Shown: positions 33,010 to 39,623 of the stretch, piece after piece
How positions within the stretch are numbered: position 1 is the stretch's first letter
Layout: each line of letters opens with the position of its first letter
Assembly (NCBI GenBank): GCA_002402465.1
Contig: DHFW01000009.1
Coordinates: 111,680 to 156,295 of the forward strand
DNA: 44,616 bases
Direction of reading: 5' to 3'
Source: Bacteroidales bacterium UBA4814
GTDB taxonomy: Bacteria; Bacteroidota; Bacteroidia; Bacteroidales; UBA7960
Translations under genes and position numbers: made by a program
Notes under the pieces: model-generated
What the model was told of the DNA's origin: nothing
Databases searched by the model: none
What the model saw: the letters and a program-made list of their open reading frames with translations, nothing else

Positions 33010-34134
33010 TTAATGGATTAAAAATTCACTATAATTCCCAGGGTAAATGGTCTGAAGCTGATGGTCTGGATAAGCGTTGGTAAAGGTTTTGGAGAACTTC
33101 ACCTGTTTTTTTGGGTTCCATTTAAATTCAAAAGCATAAAGGACCCCATCTCTTTCTTCGATATAATCAATTTCTTGTTGGTCTTGTGTTCTCCAAAAAT
33201 ATCTGTTTGCCCATATTCTGCTATATTCAAGGGTCTTCAAACGTTCACTTACTAAAAAATTTTCCCACAATAGTCCGCTATCCTGCCTTAAATTAATAGG
33301 GTTGAAGTTGGCAATCAGCGCATTTCTGATGCCATTGTCGTAAAAATAGATCTTTCGTCCTCTTCTGAGTTCTTTTCTCAAATTCCGGCTAAAGGCATTA
33401 ATACGGAAAATGACACAGGACTGTTCCAGCAGTTGGATGTATTTTTCAACGGTTTGATTATCAAGACTTAAAAGCTTTCCCAGTTCATTGTAAGACACCT
33501 CACTACCAACCTGAAACGCAAGGGCCTGAAGTAAATGGATTAACTTATCCGCTTTTTTTATGTTTTGCCATAAAAGGATGTCCTTGTACAAATAGCTGTC
33601 GGTTAACTGCCTCAAAACCTCTTTTTCATTACCAGGGTTCATGACAACATCAGGGTAACTGCCATAAACCAGTCTGTGGGGCAACATGGCTTCTTCCTGC
33701 AGCAGCCCGTTGTGTGAAACAAGTTCTTCAAAAGACAATGGAAATAAACCATACTCCCATTTACGACCAGTCAATGGCTCTTTAATATCATTTGCAAGTT
33801 CAAAGGATGAGGAACCTGTAGCGATCAGTTTTTTTTCCGGAAGTTCATCGGTGATCAGCTTCATACAAACCCCAATATCTTTTATACGTTGGGCTTCATC
33901 AATAACCACTGTTTTTTTCTGGCCAATAACAGCATTTAATCGGGAAGAAGAGATGTTTTCGAAAAGGGCTCTGACGGTAGGTTCATCAGCGTTTAGCCAC
34001 AATACATCTTCCCTGTTTTTGAATATCTTTTTCAGAACCGTGGTTTTTCCGGTTTGCCGTGCGCCATAAATGATAATTGCTTTTTGGTCGGAAAGCCTCG
34101 CCCTGATCAGGGCTTCGATTTTTCTTGGGATCAT
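33010..34134 (-). CDS. AAA_14 / DUF4143 family ATPase
   Basis: A 374-aa protein from ATG 34134 (MIPRKIEALIRARLSD); a TTG at 34143 is less likely. Walker A is GARQTGKTT (residues 24-32), Walker B VVIDEAQRI near 93, sensor-like IATGSSSFEL near 112. From about 200 on lies the winged-helix/DUF4143 region (GSEVSYNELGKLLSLDNQTVEKYIQLLEQ) and the nuclease-like end VSERLKTLEYSRIW, WRTQDQQEIDYIEERDGVLYAFEFKWN. The E-x-D-Y...EFKW pattern recalls a PD-(D/E)xK fold and may be a degraded or active nuclease. These ATPases are widespread and often mobile; their function is not settled. Its promoter is overlapped by a perfect palindrome. Confidence 0.87.
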   Translation of the reverse strand: MIPRKIEALIRARLSDQKAIIIYGARQTGKTTVLKKIFKNREDVLWLNADEPTVRALFENISSSRLNAVIGQKKTVVIDEAQRIKDIGVCMKLITDELPEKKLIATGSSSFELANDIKEPLTGRKWEYGLFPLSFEELVSHNGLLQEEAMLPHRLVYGSYPDVVMNPGNEKEVLRQLTDSYLYKDILLWQNIKKADKLIHLLQALAFQVGSEVSYNELGKLLSLDNQTVEKYIQLLEQSCVIFRINAFSRNLRKELRRGRKIYFYDNGIRNALIANFNPINLRQDSGLLWENFLVSERLKTLEYSRIWANRYFWRTQDQQEIDYIEERDGVLYAFEFKWNPKKQVKFSKTFTNAYPDHQLQTIYPGNYSEFLIH

Positions 34135-34149
34135 AATAAACAAGATTGT

Positions 34150-34179
34150 AATCGCAAAATTAACGTTTTTTTTGCGATT
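34150..34179 (-). promoter_or_regulatory. AAA_14 ATPase promoter inside a 10-bp inverted repeat
   Basis: AATCGCAAAA (34150-34159) and TTTTGCGATT (34170-34179) are perfect inverted arms with a 10-bp centre. On the minus strand TAATTTTG (34162-34155) matches TAnnTTTG and lies inside the left arm and centre. The ATG is 20 bp further. A protein bound here would block the promoter. Confidence 0.6.
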
Positions 34180-34283
34180 ATATTTTAGATATCTTAAAAG
34201 TTCCTGTTTTAATGATGGGCAGCAGGGCGGCCTGTGGTGAAGAGCTATTTACCTCTGCTATTCTAAACACCTCGAGAAATCAA

Positions 34284-34416
34284 TAGCCCCGGCATTTATG
34301 CCGGGTGTTCAAATTCCAACCCAAACGGGGCTTTAGCCCAAACCATTTGTTTAGGAAAACCCTTGCCTGTGCAGGAAAAGATGCAATGCAGGGACAGGTC
34401 GCGACCTGTCCCTGCA
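34284..34416. repeat. REP-like hairpins, including a 30-bp perfect palindrome
   Basis: The stretch contains AGCCCCGGCATTTATGCCGGG (CCCGGCAT paired with ATGCCGGG), a second ACGGGGCTTTAGCCC segment, and at 34387-34416 a 30-bp perfect palindrome with arms TGCAGGGACAGGTC and no unpaired centre other than GC. The AATAGCCCC start matches the repeats at 37656 and 37931. No gene is present in 34180-34440. Confidence 0.75.
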
Positions 34417-34440
34417 TAACCGAAGGATCGGGGCTTTCTT

Positions 34441-34722
34441 TTAGTACTCAAACACCACCTTAATCTGCCCTTTCTCCAGATTTCCGGGAGGGTAGCCTCC
34501 AGTGATCGCATATTCCCCAATCAGTGCCTGATTGTCGAGGATGATCGTAAAGGATTTCAGATAGCCGGTTTCAGCAAAAGTATAGCTGATGTTTTCCTCC
34601 TTATAAGGAAGGTTGTATTTTTTCAGCCACATCTTTACCAGGGCAATTTGCCCAATGCCCAGTTTGATGACGAATTCGGAATACTCTCTTTGTTCGTTTG
34701 GTGTCATTTCCCGCTTGCTCAT
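34441..34722 (-). CDS. Uncharacterised 93-aa protein downstream of the AAA+ ATPase
   Basis: Begins MSKREMTPNEQREYSEFVIKLGIGQ and ends GYPPGNLEKGQIKVVFEY. It reads as a small alpha/beta protein with a helical N-terminal half and a beta-rich C-terminal half; no signal peptide or membrane segment. I recognise no family. It follows the AAA+ ATPase gene by 67 bp on the same strand and is probably co-transcribed, so it may be a partner or substrate adaptor of that ATPase. Confidence 0.65.
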   Translation of the reverse strand: MSKREMTPNEQREYSEFVIKLGIGQIALVKMWLKKYNLPYKEENISYTFAETGYLKSFTIILDNQALIGEYAITGGYPPGNLEKGQIKVVFEY

Positions 34723-34789
34723 GATTTTTGTTTTTTAGGGTTTAGTAAATAATTGTTCTTGACGGATATTTTAATGGATGGGGCCGCCT

Positions 34790-36451
34790 TTAAAGGCGGA
34801 ACCCCATCTGCTGTTGTTTCCGGAATGGTTTCTCTGATTCGCAAAGCTCCATGATGCGCTCGATGCTCAGAGGGGTGTCATCGATGACCTTTTCGGCCAG
34901 GTAGCGGCGTGCCACATTTTCGATCTCGCCCCCGCTGAGCTCATATCCCGAAAGGGCCTGCAAGTGCTCGGGCTTCAGAATGGGCAGTTTAGCCTTCCAA
35001 ATCATCTGCCTGGCTTCGGGGGTGGGCTGCCCGAACTCAATCTTGAACAGAAAGCGTCGCTCAAAGGCAGTGTCGAGGTTGTTGCTCAGGTTGGTGGTGG
35101 CAAACAGGATGCCCTCAAAATCTTCCATTTCCTGCAAAAGAATGTTTTGCATGGTGTTGCCGGTGCGGTCTACCGCAGAAGACCTTTCTGAAATATTCGT
35201 TCGTTTGGAGAACAGTCCGTCGGCCTCGTTGATGAGTAGTATGGGCATGACCTTGCTGGTGCTGCATTTTTCGCGGTAGTTGGTAAAGATGGCTTTTACC
35301 TGTTTCTCGCTTTCGCCATACCACTTGCTTCTGGCCTGACTCAGGTCGACCATCATGATGTCGCGTCCGGTTTTGCGTGCTATTTGGTAGGCCGATTCTG
35401 TTTTGCCGGTTCCGGGCAAACCTGTGAAAATGGCTGCCAGGCCGGAGGGCAAGCCAGCTTCCTTCAGCCGCTGCCGGAACTGCTCAAAGGCTTCAGGCTG
35501 AAGCAGGCCTGTGAGCCTGTCTACCTCCAGTTGCAGGCGGCTTTCGAAGAACAAGGGCTTTTCCTTGATACGTTGGGCCTGGATGAGGCCGTCCTCTTCA
35601 TCGTCCTGGACGCCTGAAAGTTCGGGATAGTCGGAAAACAAGGCCTTGATGGTACTCTGACACAAGGCCAGGTTTATGCCATCTTTGAAGTCAGACTCCT
35701 GCAGGTGCAGTATGTCCTTGCTTATCAGTTCGTTTTGCCCGCTGGCAATGTTGCATTCAAACTCCAGGCGCTTGCCCAGGTTGTCGAACATGCCCTCGAT
35801 CAGAACGCCTGTATTGTAATGCCTCAGCCGTTTCAGGCGGTAAAAAGCGATGGAAAACACCAGGCACTTGTTCTCGATCTGTTCGACGTGCTCGTTTACA
35901 TAAGCCACAAAGGATAGCTCCTTGTTATTTTCGATCAGGCGGTTCAACTGGGCGAAAAATACTTTGGAGGAGCCTCCTTCCTCATTGCGGTCGTCCAGCA
36001 AATCATAAGCCCTCTCCAGGAACCCCGGAAGATCAAGGTTCAAATCGTTGTTCATAAGCGAGTTATTGCCTGTGCGCAGGCTCTCCACCACCATCGATGG
36101 GATGGTGAAGCGGCTTTCGTTATGCTCACGACGCCTGCGACCAGAACTTACCTTTTGTACCAGCATTTTATCTTCCAGTGCATCCAGATCATCCGTAAGA
36201 TCGATTACCTTCAGGGTGCTGCAGCGCAGGTGGCTGGCCAGGGAGTCGATGGTGACCCTTTGCTGAAAGTTCAGCTCCAGGATTATCGAGAACAACCAGG
36301 CCTGCAAAGGGGTGGTACCCAAAAAGGTGGAAAGCTCATCAAGAGCATCCTTTACATCATTGCCGGGAGAAAACTCACCACGGCTTCGCTTGGCGCTTCG
36401 CGCAACCGCTTCCACAAGGGGAAGCAAACTCTTTTGTAATGCATTTTTCAT
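34790..36451 (-). CDS. AAA+ ATPase with N-terminal winged-helix-like region
   Basis: A 553-aa protein. The N-terminal part (to about residue 320) is helical and includes a Leu-rich wHTH-like segment LNFQQRVTIDSLASHLRCSTLKVIDLTDDL. The AAA+ module follows: Walker A GLPGTGKTE near 346, KWYGESEKQVKAIF, a Walker B variant LLINEADGLF with Asn at the usual first Asp, sensor 1 FATTNL, and the arginine finger region NLDTAFERRFLFKIEFG. It ends SEKPFRKQQQMGFRL. It probably remodels a protein or DNA complex; the target is unknown. It is divergent from a WYL regulator (142 bp). A 3' fragment of a close paralogue lies at 38,633. Confidence 0.85.
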   Translation of the reverse strand: MKNALQKSLLPLVEAVARSAKRSRGEFSPGNDVKDALDELSTFLGTTPLQAWLFSIILELNFQQRVTIDSLASHLRCSTLKVIDLTDDLDALEDKMLVQKVSSGRRRREHNESRFTIPSMVVESLRTGNNSLMNNDLNLDLPGFLERAYDLLDDRNEEGGSSKVFFAQLNRLIENNKELSFVAYVNEHVEQIENKCLVFSIAFYRLKRLRHYNTGVLIEGMFDNLGKRLEFECNIASGQNELISKDILHLQESDFKDGINLALCQSTIKALFSDYPELSGVQDDEEDGLIQAQRIKEKPLFFESRLQLEVDRLTGLLQPEAFEQFRQRLKEAGLPSGLAAIFTGLPGTGKTESAYQIARKTGRDIMMVDLSQARSKWYGESEKQVKAIFTNYREKCSTSKVMPILLINEADGLFSKRTNISERSSAVDRTGNTMQNILLQEMEDFEGILFATTNLSNNLDTAFERRFLFKIEFGQPTPEARQMIWKAKLPILKPEHLQALSGYELSGGEIENVARRYLAEKVIDDTPLSIERIMELCESEKPFRKQQQMGFRL

Positions 36452-36486
36452 AGGCTGAAATTTTAATTATTACTCATTTAATACCC

Positions 36487-36554
36487 TTCACACTATTTCA
36501 TTCACATAAAAAAATCCTATTTTTACTACGAAATCTGCTGCAAATAAATGTGAA
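36487..36554 (+). promoter_or_regulatory. Divergent WYL/AAA+ control region with TTCACA repeats
   Basis: TTCACA occurs at 36487-36492 and 36501-36506 (14-bp period), and its reverse TGTGAA at 36549-36554; the arms TTCACAT (36501-36507) and ATGTGAA (36548-36554) are inverted. A -7-like TATTTTTA (36518-36525) for the WYL gene lies between them. Autoregulation by the WYL protein is inferred from this layout. Confidence 0.45.
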
Positions 36555-36593
36555 AGCAATGCAGCCTATCTTCATTGAAAAAAATAATCTACC

Positions 36594-37622
36594 ATGTCGA
36601 AAAATAAAGATGCATTGATTCGCTACCGGGTCATTAATAAAATGCTGATTGGGGGAAATCCATGCACACTTGTGAGATTAACGGAAGCCTGCAGGGAAAC
36701 TCTTGACCTGGATTATTTGTCACCAAGAACTGTTGAAGGTGATATCAGCAAATTGCGTAATGATGAGAAGCTGGGTTATTTAGCGCCAATCATTACGACT
36801 TCGGTTTTTGGAGAGCGGGCGTATTATTATTCTGACCCGGAATATTCCATTGATCATAATCCCTTGCAGGAAGATGAGGTGGAAGCCATATTGTTTGCTG
36901 CGCGCCTATTGGAGCAGTTCAATGGCATTGAGATTTTTAAACGCCTGAGTGAAACAGCCCGAAGGTTGAGGGAAGCTGTGCAGGTTTACCAATTTGCTGA
37001 TCCGGCCGACTGGGCTGGTAAGGTTGATTTTGAGAAAGTGGACCAGATTCTGGGTTCAAGATACCTGAATAGCATACTTGATGCCCTGAAAAACAGACAG
37101 GTGCTGAAGATTTGGTACAAGAAATTTTTTAAAACAGAGGAGGAACTGCATATTGTCCACCCCTATCTTTTGAAGGAATACCATAACAGATGGTATCTGA
37201 TCGGTTACAACCCTGCCCGAAAAGGAATAAGGAGCTATGGGCTGGATCGCATTGAGTCGATGCGTACGGCCGAAAAGGAAGTTTTTATTGAAATGGGTTT
37301 CAATGGCGCAGATTACTACAGGAATGTAATAGGTGTTAGTGTTATTAAAGGGGACCCTGTTGATATCCGCATTGCGTTCAGCAAGAAACAGGCCAGGTAT
37401 GTCATGACCCAGCCCTTGCATCACAGCCAGAAGGAGATTGGCCCTGATGGCGACAGGATCGTTTTCTCCTTTCATCTTGTGCCTAACTTCGAGTTTTATG
37501 CCCAGATTCTTTCCTGGGGTGCCGAAGTGGAGGTGCTCGAACCCGCTGAAGTCCGCAACAAGGTGTTGGAATTGGCGGAGGGGATTGTAGCCAGGTACAA
37601 GGAGAAAGGGATTAACGATTGA
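36594..37622 (+). CDS. WYL-domain transcriptional regulator
   Basis: A 342-aa protein. The N-terminal winged helix (residues 8-75) includes LIRYRVINKMLIGG and the SPRTVEGDISKLRNDE recognition segment. The WYL domain (about 150-240) has the namesake residues in HNRWYLIGYN near 200, and RSYGLDRIESM after it. The C-terminal WCX extension (about 255-335) carries DIRIAFSKKQARYVMTQPLHHSQKE and a FSFHLVPNFEFYAQILSWG segment. WYL proteins sense nucleic acid or nucleotide ligands, and many control phage-defence or DNA-damage genes. Divergent from the AAA+ ATPase gene, which is its most likely target. Confidence 0.88.
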   Translation: MSKNKDALIRYRVINKMLIGGNPCTLVRLTEACRETLDLDYLSPRTVEGDISKLRNDEKLGYLAPIITTSVFGERAYYYSDPEYSIDHNPLQEDEVEAILFAARLLEQFNGIEIFKRLSETARRLREAVQVYQFADPADWAGKVDFEKVDQILGSRYLNSILDALKNRQVLKIWYKKFFKTEEELHIVHPYLLKEYHNRWYLIGYNPARKGIRSYGLDRIESMRTAEKEVFIEMGFNGADYYRNVIGVSVIKGDPVDIRIAFSKKQARYVMTQPLHHSQKEIGPDGDRIVFSFHLVPNFEFYAQILSWGAEVEVLEPAEVRNKVLELAEGIVARYKEKGIND

Positions 37623-37655
37623 AGATCAACGATTTTTGATTTCCGATTTTAAAGA

Positions 37656-37782
37656 TACCCTGTAGGGGTAGAATATCAATAGCCCCGGGTTTTAACCCGG
37701 GGTTTATGGTAAGTAAAGGAAACAGGCGCTGCGCAACCAATTTCCTGAGCATGCTGAGGCTCGACGCAGCGCAATTGGGATG
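37656..37782. repeat. 127-bp REP-like repeat, copy 1
   Basis: Runs from TACCCTG to CAATTGGGATG. It contains CCCCGGGTT/AACCCGGGG (9-bp arms, 2-nt loop) and a second inverted pair GCGCTGCG (37726) / CGCAGCGC (37765). Nearly identical to copy 2. Confidence 0.85.
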
Positions 37783-37930
37783 AAGGGCGATGATGATTTA
37801 AGAACAAGGATTAACGATTTATGATTTTCGAAGAAAGTTTGCTGCGAGAATTCCCCCTTTAGAGGGGGTTGGGGGGAGGTTTTTGATTTAAGAACAAGGA
37901 TTAACGATTTTTGATTTACGAATGGAAATT

Positions 37931-38057
37931 TACCCTGAAGGGGTTAAATATCAATAGCCCCGGGTTTCAACCCGGGGTTTATGGTAAGTAAAGGAAACAG
38001 GCGCTGCGCAACCAATTTCCTGAGCATGTTGAGGTTTGTCGCAGCGCAATTGGGATG
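37931..38057. repeat. 127-bp REP-like repeat, copy 2
   Basis: Same length and orientation as copy 1 (275 bp apart start to start), with scattered substitutions, for example AGGTTTGTCGC for AGGCTCGACGC, which leave the outer hairpin stem intact. Confidence 0.85.
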
Positions 38058-38167
38058 GCCGGTGATAGCGATTTGCGAATTTGGGACCCTCCCCCGGCCC
38101 CTCCCTACGAGTAGGGAGGGGTGCCCGCTGGCTAGCGGGCGGGGTGGGTCAAAACGCCGACTGAACA

Positions 38168-38200
38168 TTGTACAAACTCACCTAAAATTTCGTAAATTTG
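38168..38200 (+). promoter_or_regulatory. Promoter of the antitoxin-like gene
   Basis: TTG at 38168-38170 and TAAATTTG at 38193-38200, with 22 bp between, fit the Bacteroidetes promoter pattern. The ATG is 14 bp further. Confidence 0.5.
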
Positions 38201-38214
38201 AAAAAAAAGATACC

Positions 38215-38453
38215 ATGGATATACAGGCCCGCAAATTGAATTTTATTCAGGAGTTCCTTCGGATAACCGATGAAAAGCTTATTGCCAGGCTTGAGCATTT
38301 GCTGCACACTGAAAGACTGAAAGAAAGAAAAAGATTGAACGCGACCTGAGCCCCATGAGTGCTGAAGAGTTCAATCAAATGATAGATCAATCTGAAAAAG
38401 ATATTGAAACAGGCCGGGTGAATGATGCCCGGGAACTTCTAAAAGTTTTCTAA
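38215..38453 (+). pseudogene. Frameshifted antitoxin-like gene without a toxin partner
   Basis: Frame 1 reads MDIQARKLNFIQEFLRITDEKL and stops at 38349. A -1 shift in the run AAAGAAAGAAAAAG (38320-38333) restores a continuous product: ...KERKKIERDLSPMSAEEFNQ, then SEKDIETGRVNDARELLKVF to TAA at 38453 (79 aa). This is the layout of small Bacteroidetes RelB/Phd-type antitoxins, which normally precede a RelE/ParE toxin. No toxin frame follows. It is either a one-base deletion, an assembly error in the A-run, or less likely a programmed shift. Confidence 0.65.
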
Positions 38454-38533
38454 TCCTGAAAAATTAGCAAGGATTTCAGGATAACCCACCCCATTTCACC
38501 AAAACGCTCCCCTTTTTTCTAAACTTTTTTCTC

Positions 38534-38569
38534 AATGCAGATACATTGCATTGTGTGGGGGTATTTTTA
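38534..38569 (+). promoter_or_regulatory. Inverted repeat plus -7-like box in front of the AAA+ remnant
   Basis: AATGCAG-ATACA-TTGCATT (38534-38552) is a 19-bp inverted repeat (6 of 7 arm positions pair), followed after 9 bp by TATTTTTA (38562-38569). The same arrangement with the same 9-bp gap precedes the SbcDC operon at 44,586-44,551. Confidence 0.6.
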
Positions 38570-38585
38570 CCGAAAAATCTTGAAT

Positions 38586-38923
38586 ATGAATTACCCCTAT
38601 GGCAGGTTTGCACCTGATTATCTGTATCCTGAAACCTGGACAAGGCTTTTGAGCGGCGCTTCCTGCTGAAGGTGGACTTCCCGAGGCCCGATGAGAATGT
38701 GCGCCAAAAGATTTGGCTGAGCAAACTGCCAGAGCTGACGCCCGAAATGGCCGCTACTTTGGCGAACCGGTTCGACCTTACCGGTGGCCAGATCGACAAC
38801 CAGTTGAAACAGCTGCTTATGAAGAGGGTGTTGCACAAAAAGCCTGACCTGCTTAAAACCCTTATCGAAATCTGCGAAAACGAACAGGGCTTCACCACCA
38901 GGAAACGCATGGGGTTCAATTAA
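38586..38923 (+). pseudogene. Remnant of an AAA+ ATPase gene: short 5' leader joined to a 3' fragment
   Basis: From ATG 38586 a frame reads MNYPYGRFAPDYLYPETW and then runs out of frame (stop at 38669). From 38633, in another frame, NLDKAFERRFLLKVDFPRPDE continues to MGFN and TAA at 38923 (96 codons). This second part aligns with the C-terminus of the AAA+ ATPase at 34790-36451 (NLDTAFERRFLFKIEFGQP, and the shared ending K/R-QQMGF versus RKRMGF). The whole ATPase core is missing. An internal deletion that fused a gene start to the tail is the simplest explanation. Confidence 0.75.
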
Positions 38924-38928
38924 GCCCC

Positions 38929-39003
38929 TGGCTTATAAGCTGGGGTTCCTATTCCAGCCGGTGCAACCGATTCGTTTAGTAGCCCCGGGCTTTAGCCTGG
39001 GGT
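38929..39003. repeat. REP-like hairpins after the AAA+ remnant
   Basis: CCCCTGGCTTATAAGCTGGGG and AGCCCCGGGCTTTAGCCTGGGGTT are stem-loops of the same AGCCCCGGG...CCCGGGG type found at 34284, 37656 and 37931. Confidence 0.65.
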
Positions 39004-39058
39004 TGGGAATGACAACGTCCACTCTGGGTTTTAGCCCTGCTCAAATAATTTTTTATTT

Positions 39059-39623
39059 ATGCGATTTTTCATTTTTCTTTTTGTTGCCGCCTGCACTGGC
39101 CCCGCACCTGACGTTTCAGAAGGCCTGACCGATGAAAATGTGCACCCCATTGACCTTCAGTGGGAGGCCTGTCATGCCGATACCAAACCCGCTTGCTAAA
39201 TACCGATATTTCAAAACTGGCATTGACCTTCAGTGGGAGGCCTGTCATGCCGATACCGCCAATCACAGCACTTATGGAATGCTTGAGTGCGAAATCCAGG
39301 CTATGGAAGCATGGAAAGCGGAAATGGACAGCCTGTATTTTACCCTGTTGGAAAGCCTTGACCCGGAACCAAAGGAACTGCTGCAGCAATCGCAGGAAGC
39401 CTGGGAGCAATACTTCCACGCTGAAGCGGAATTCTCCACCCGCTTTTACCTTGATCTGGACGGCACCATGTGGCACATCGAAATGTTAAGCCGTCAACGG
39501 GAATTTTACCGGCAGCGGGCTTTGGCCTTGGGTGCTTACCTTGGAAATAACTTTTCTGAACCCACACTAAATCTTAGCATCAACCTCAGCCTTCACCTGC
39601 ATTTAAAATTAAACCACCGTTAG
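39059..39623 (+). pseudogene. LprI-like (DUF1311) lipoprotein gene broken by a 73-bp duplication
   Basis: From ATG 39059 a lipoprotein signal (MRFFIFLFVAAC, lipobox VAAC, Cys12) leads into IDLQWEACHADT, then stops at 39197-39199. A 37-bp direct repeat (39148-39184 and 39221-39257) encodes the same IDLQWEACHADT in a frame shifted by +1; from the second copy the protein goes on with ANHSTYGMLECEIQAMEAW and LLQQSQEAWEQYFHAE. Paired Cys, the MxxC...W spacing and QEAWEQY match LprI-type lysozyme-inhibitor domains. The 73-bp spacing is not a multiple of three, so the gene is split. Without the insertion the product would be a normal small envelope lipoprotein. Confidence 0.72.
39148..39257. repeat. 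37-bp exact direct repeat, 73 bp apart
   Basis: Both copies start CATTGACCTT and end CGATACC, with 36 bp of unrelated sequence between. It lies inside the LprI-like gene and causes its frame break. Confidence 0.9.

Larger units (their letters stand above)
37623..38214. other. Gene-free repeat region
   Basis: 592 bp filled with repeats: two 127-bp REP-like copies, three copies of a GATTAACGATTTTTGATTT-type segment (near 37629, 37809, 37897), a CCCCCTTTAGAGGGGG hairpin (near 37850), and two GC hairpins at 38102-38150 (CCCCTCCCTA/TAGGGAGGGG and GCCCGCT/AGCGGGC). Open frames across it are not credible genes. Confidence 0.75.

Noticed and set aside
37656..38057. Possible CRISPR array
   Set aside because: Only two long units, with a spacer region of unlike length and multiple hairpins; no cas gene. 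They fit REP-like elements better.
38320..38333. Programmed -1 frameshift in the antitoxin-like gene
   Set aside because: The run has five A residues before G, one short of the classical A AAA AAG site, and no downstream pseudoknot was evident; deletion or sequencing error is simpler.
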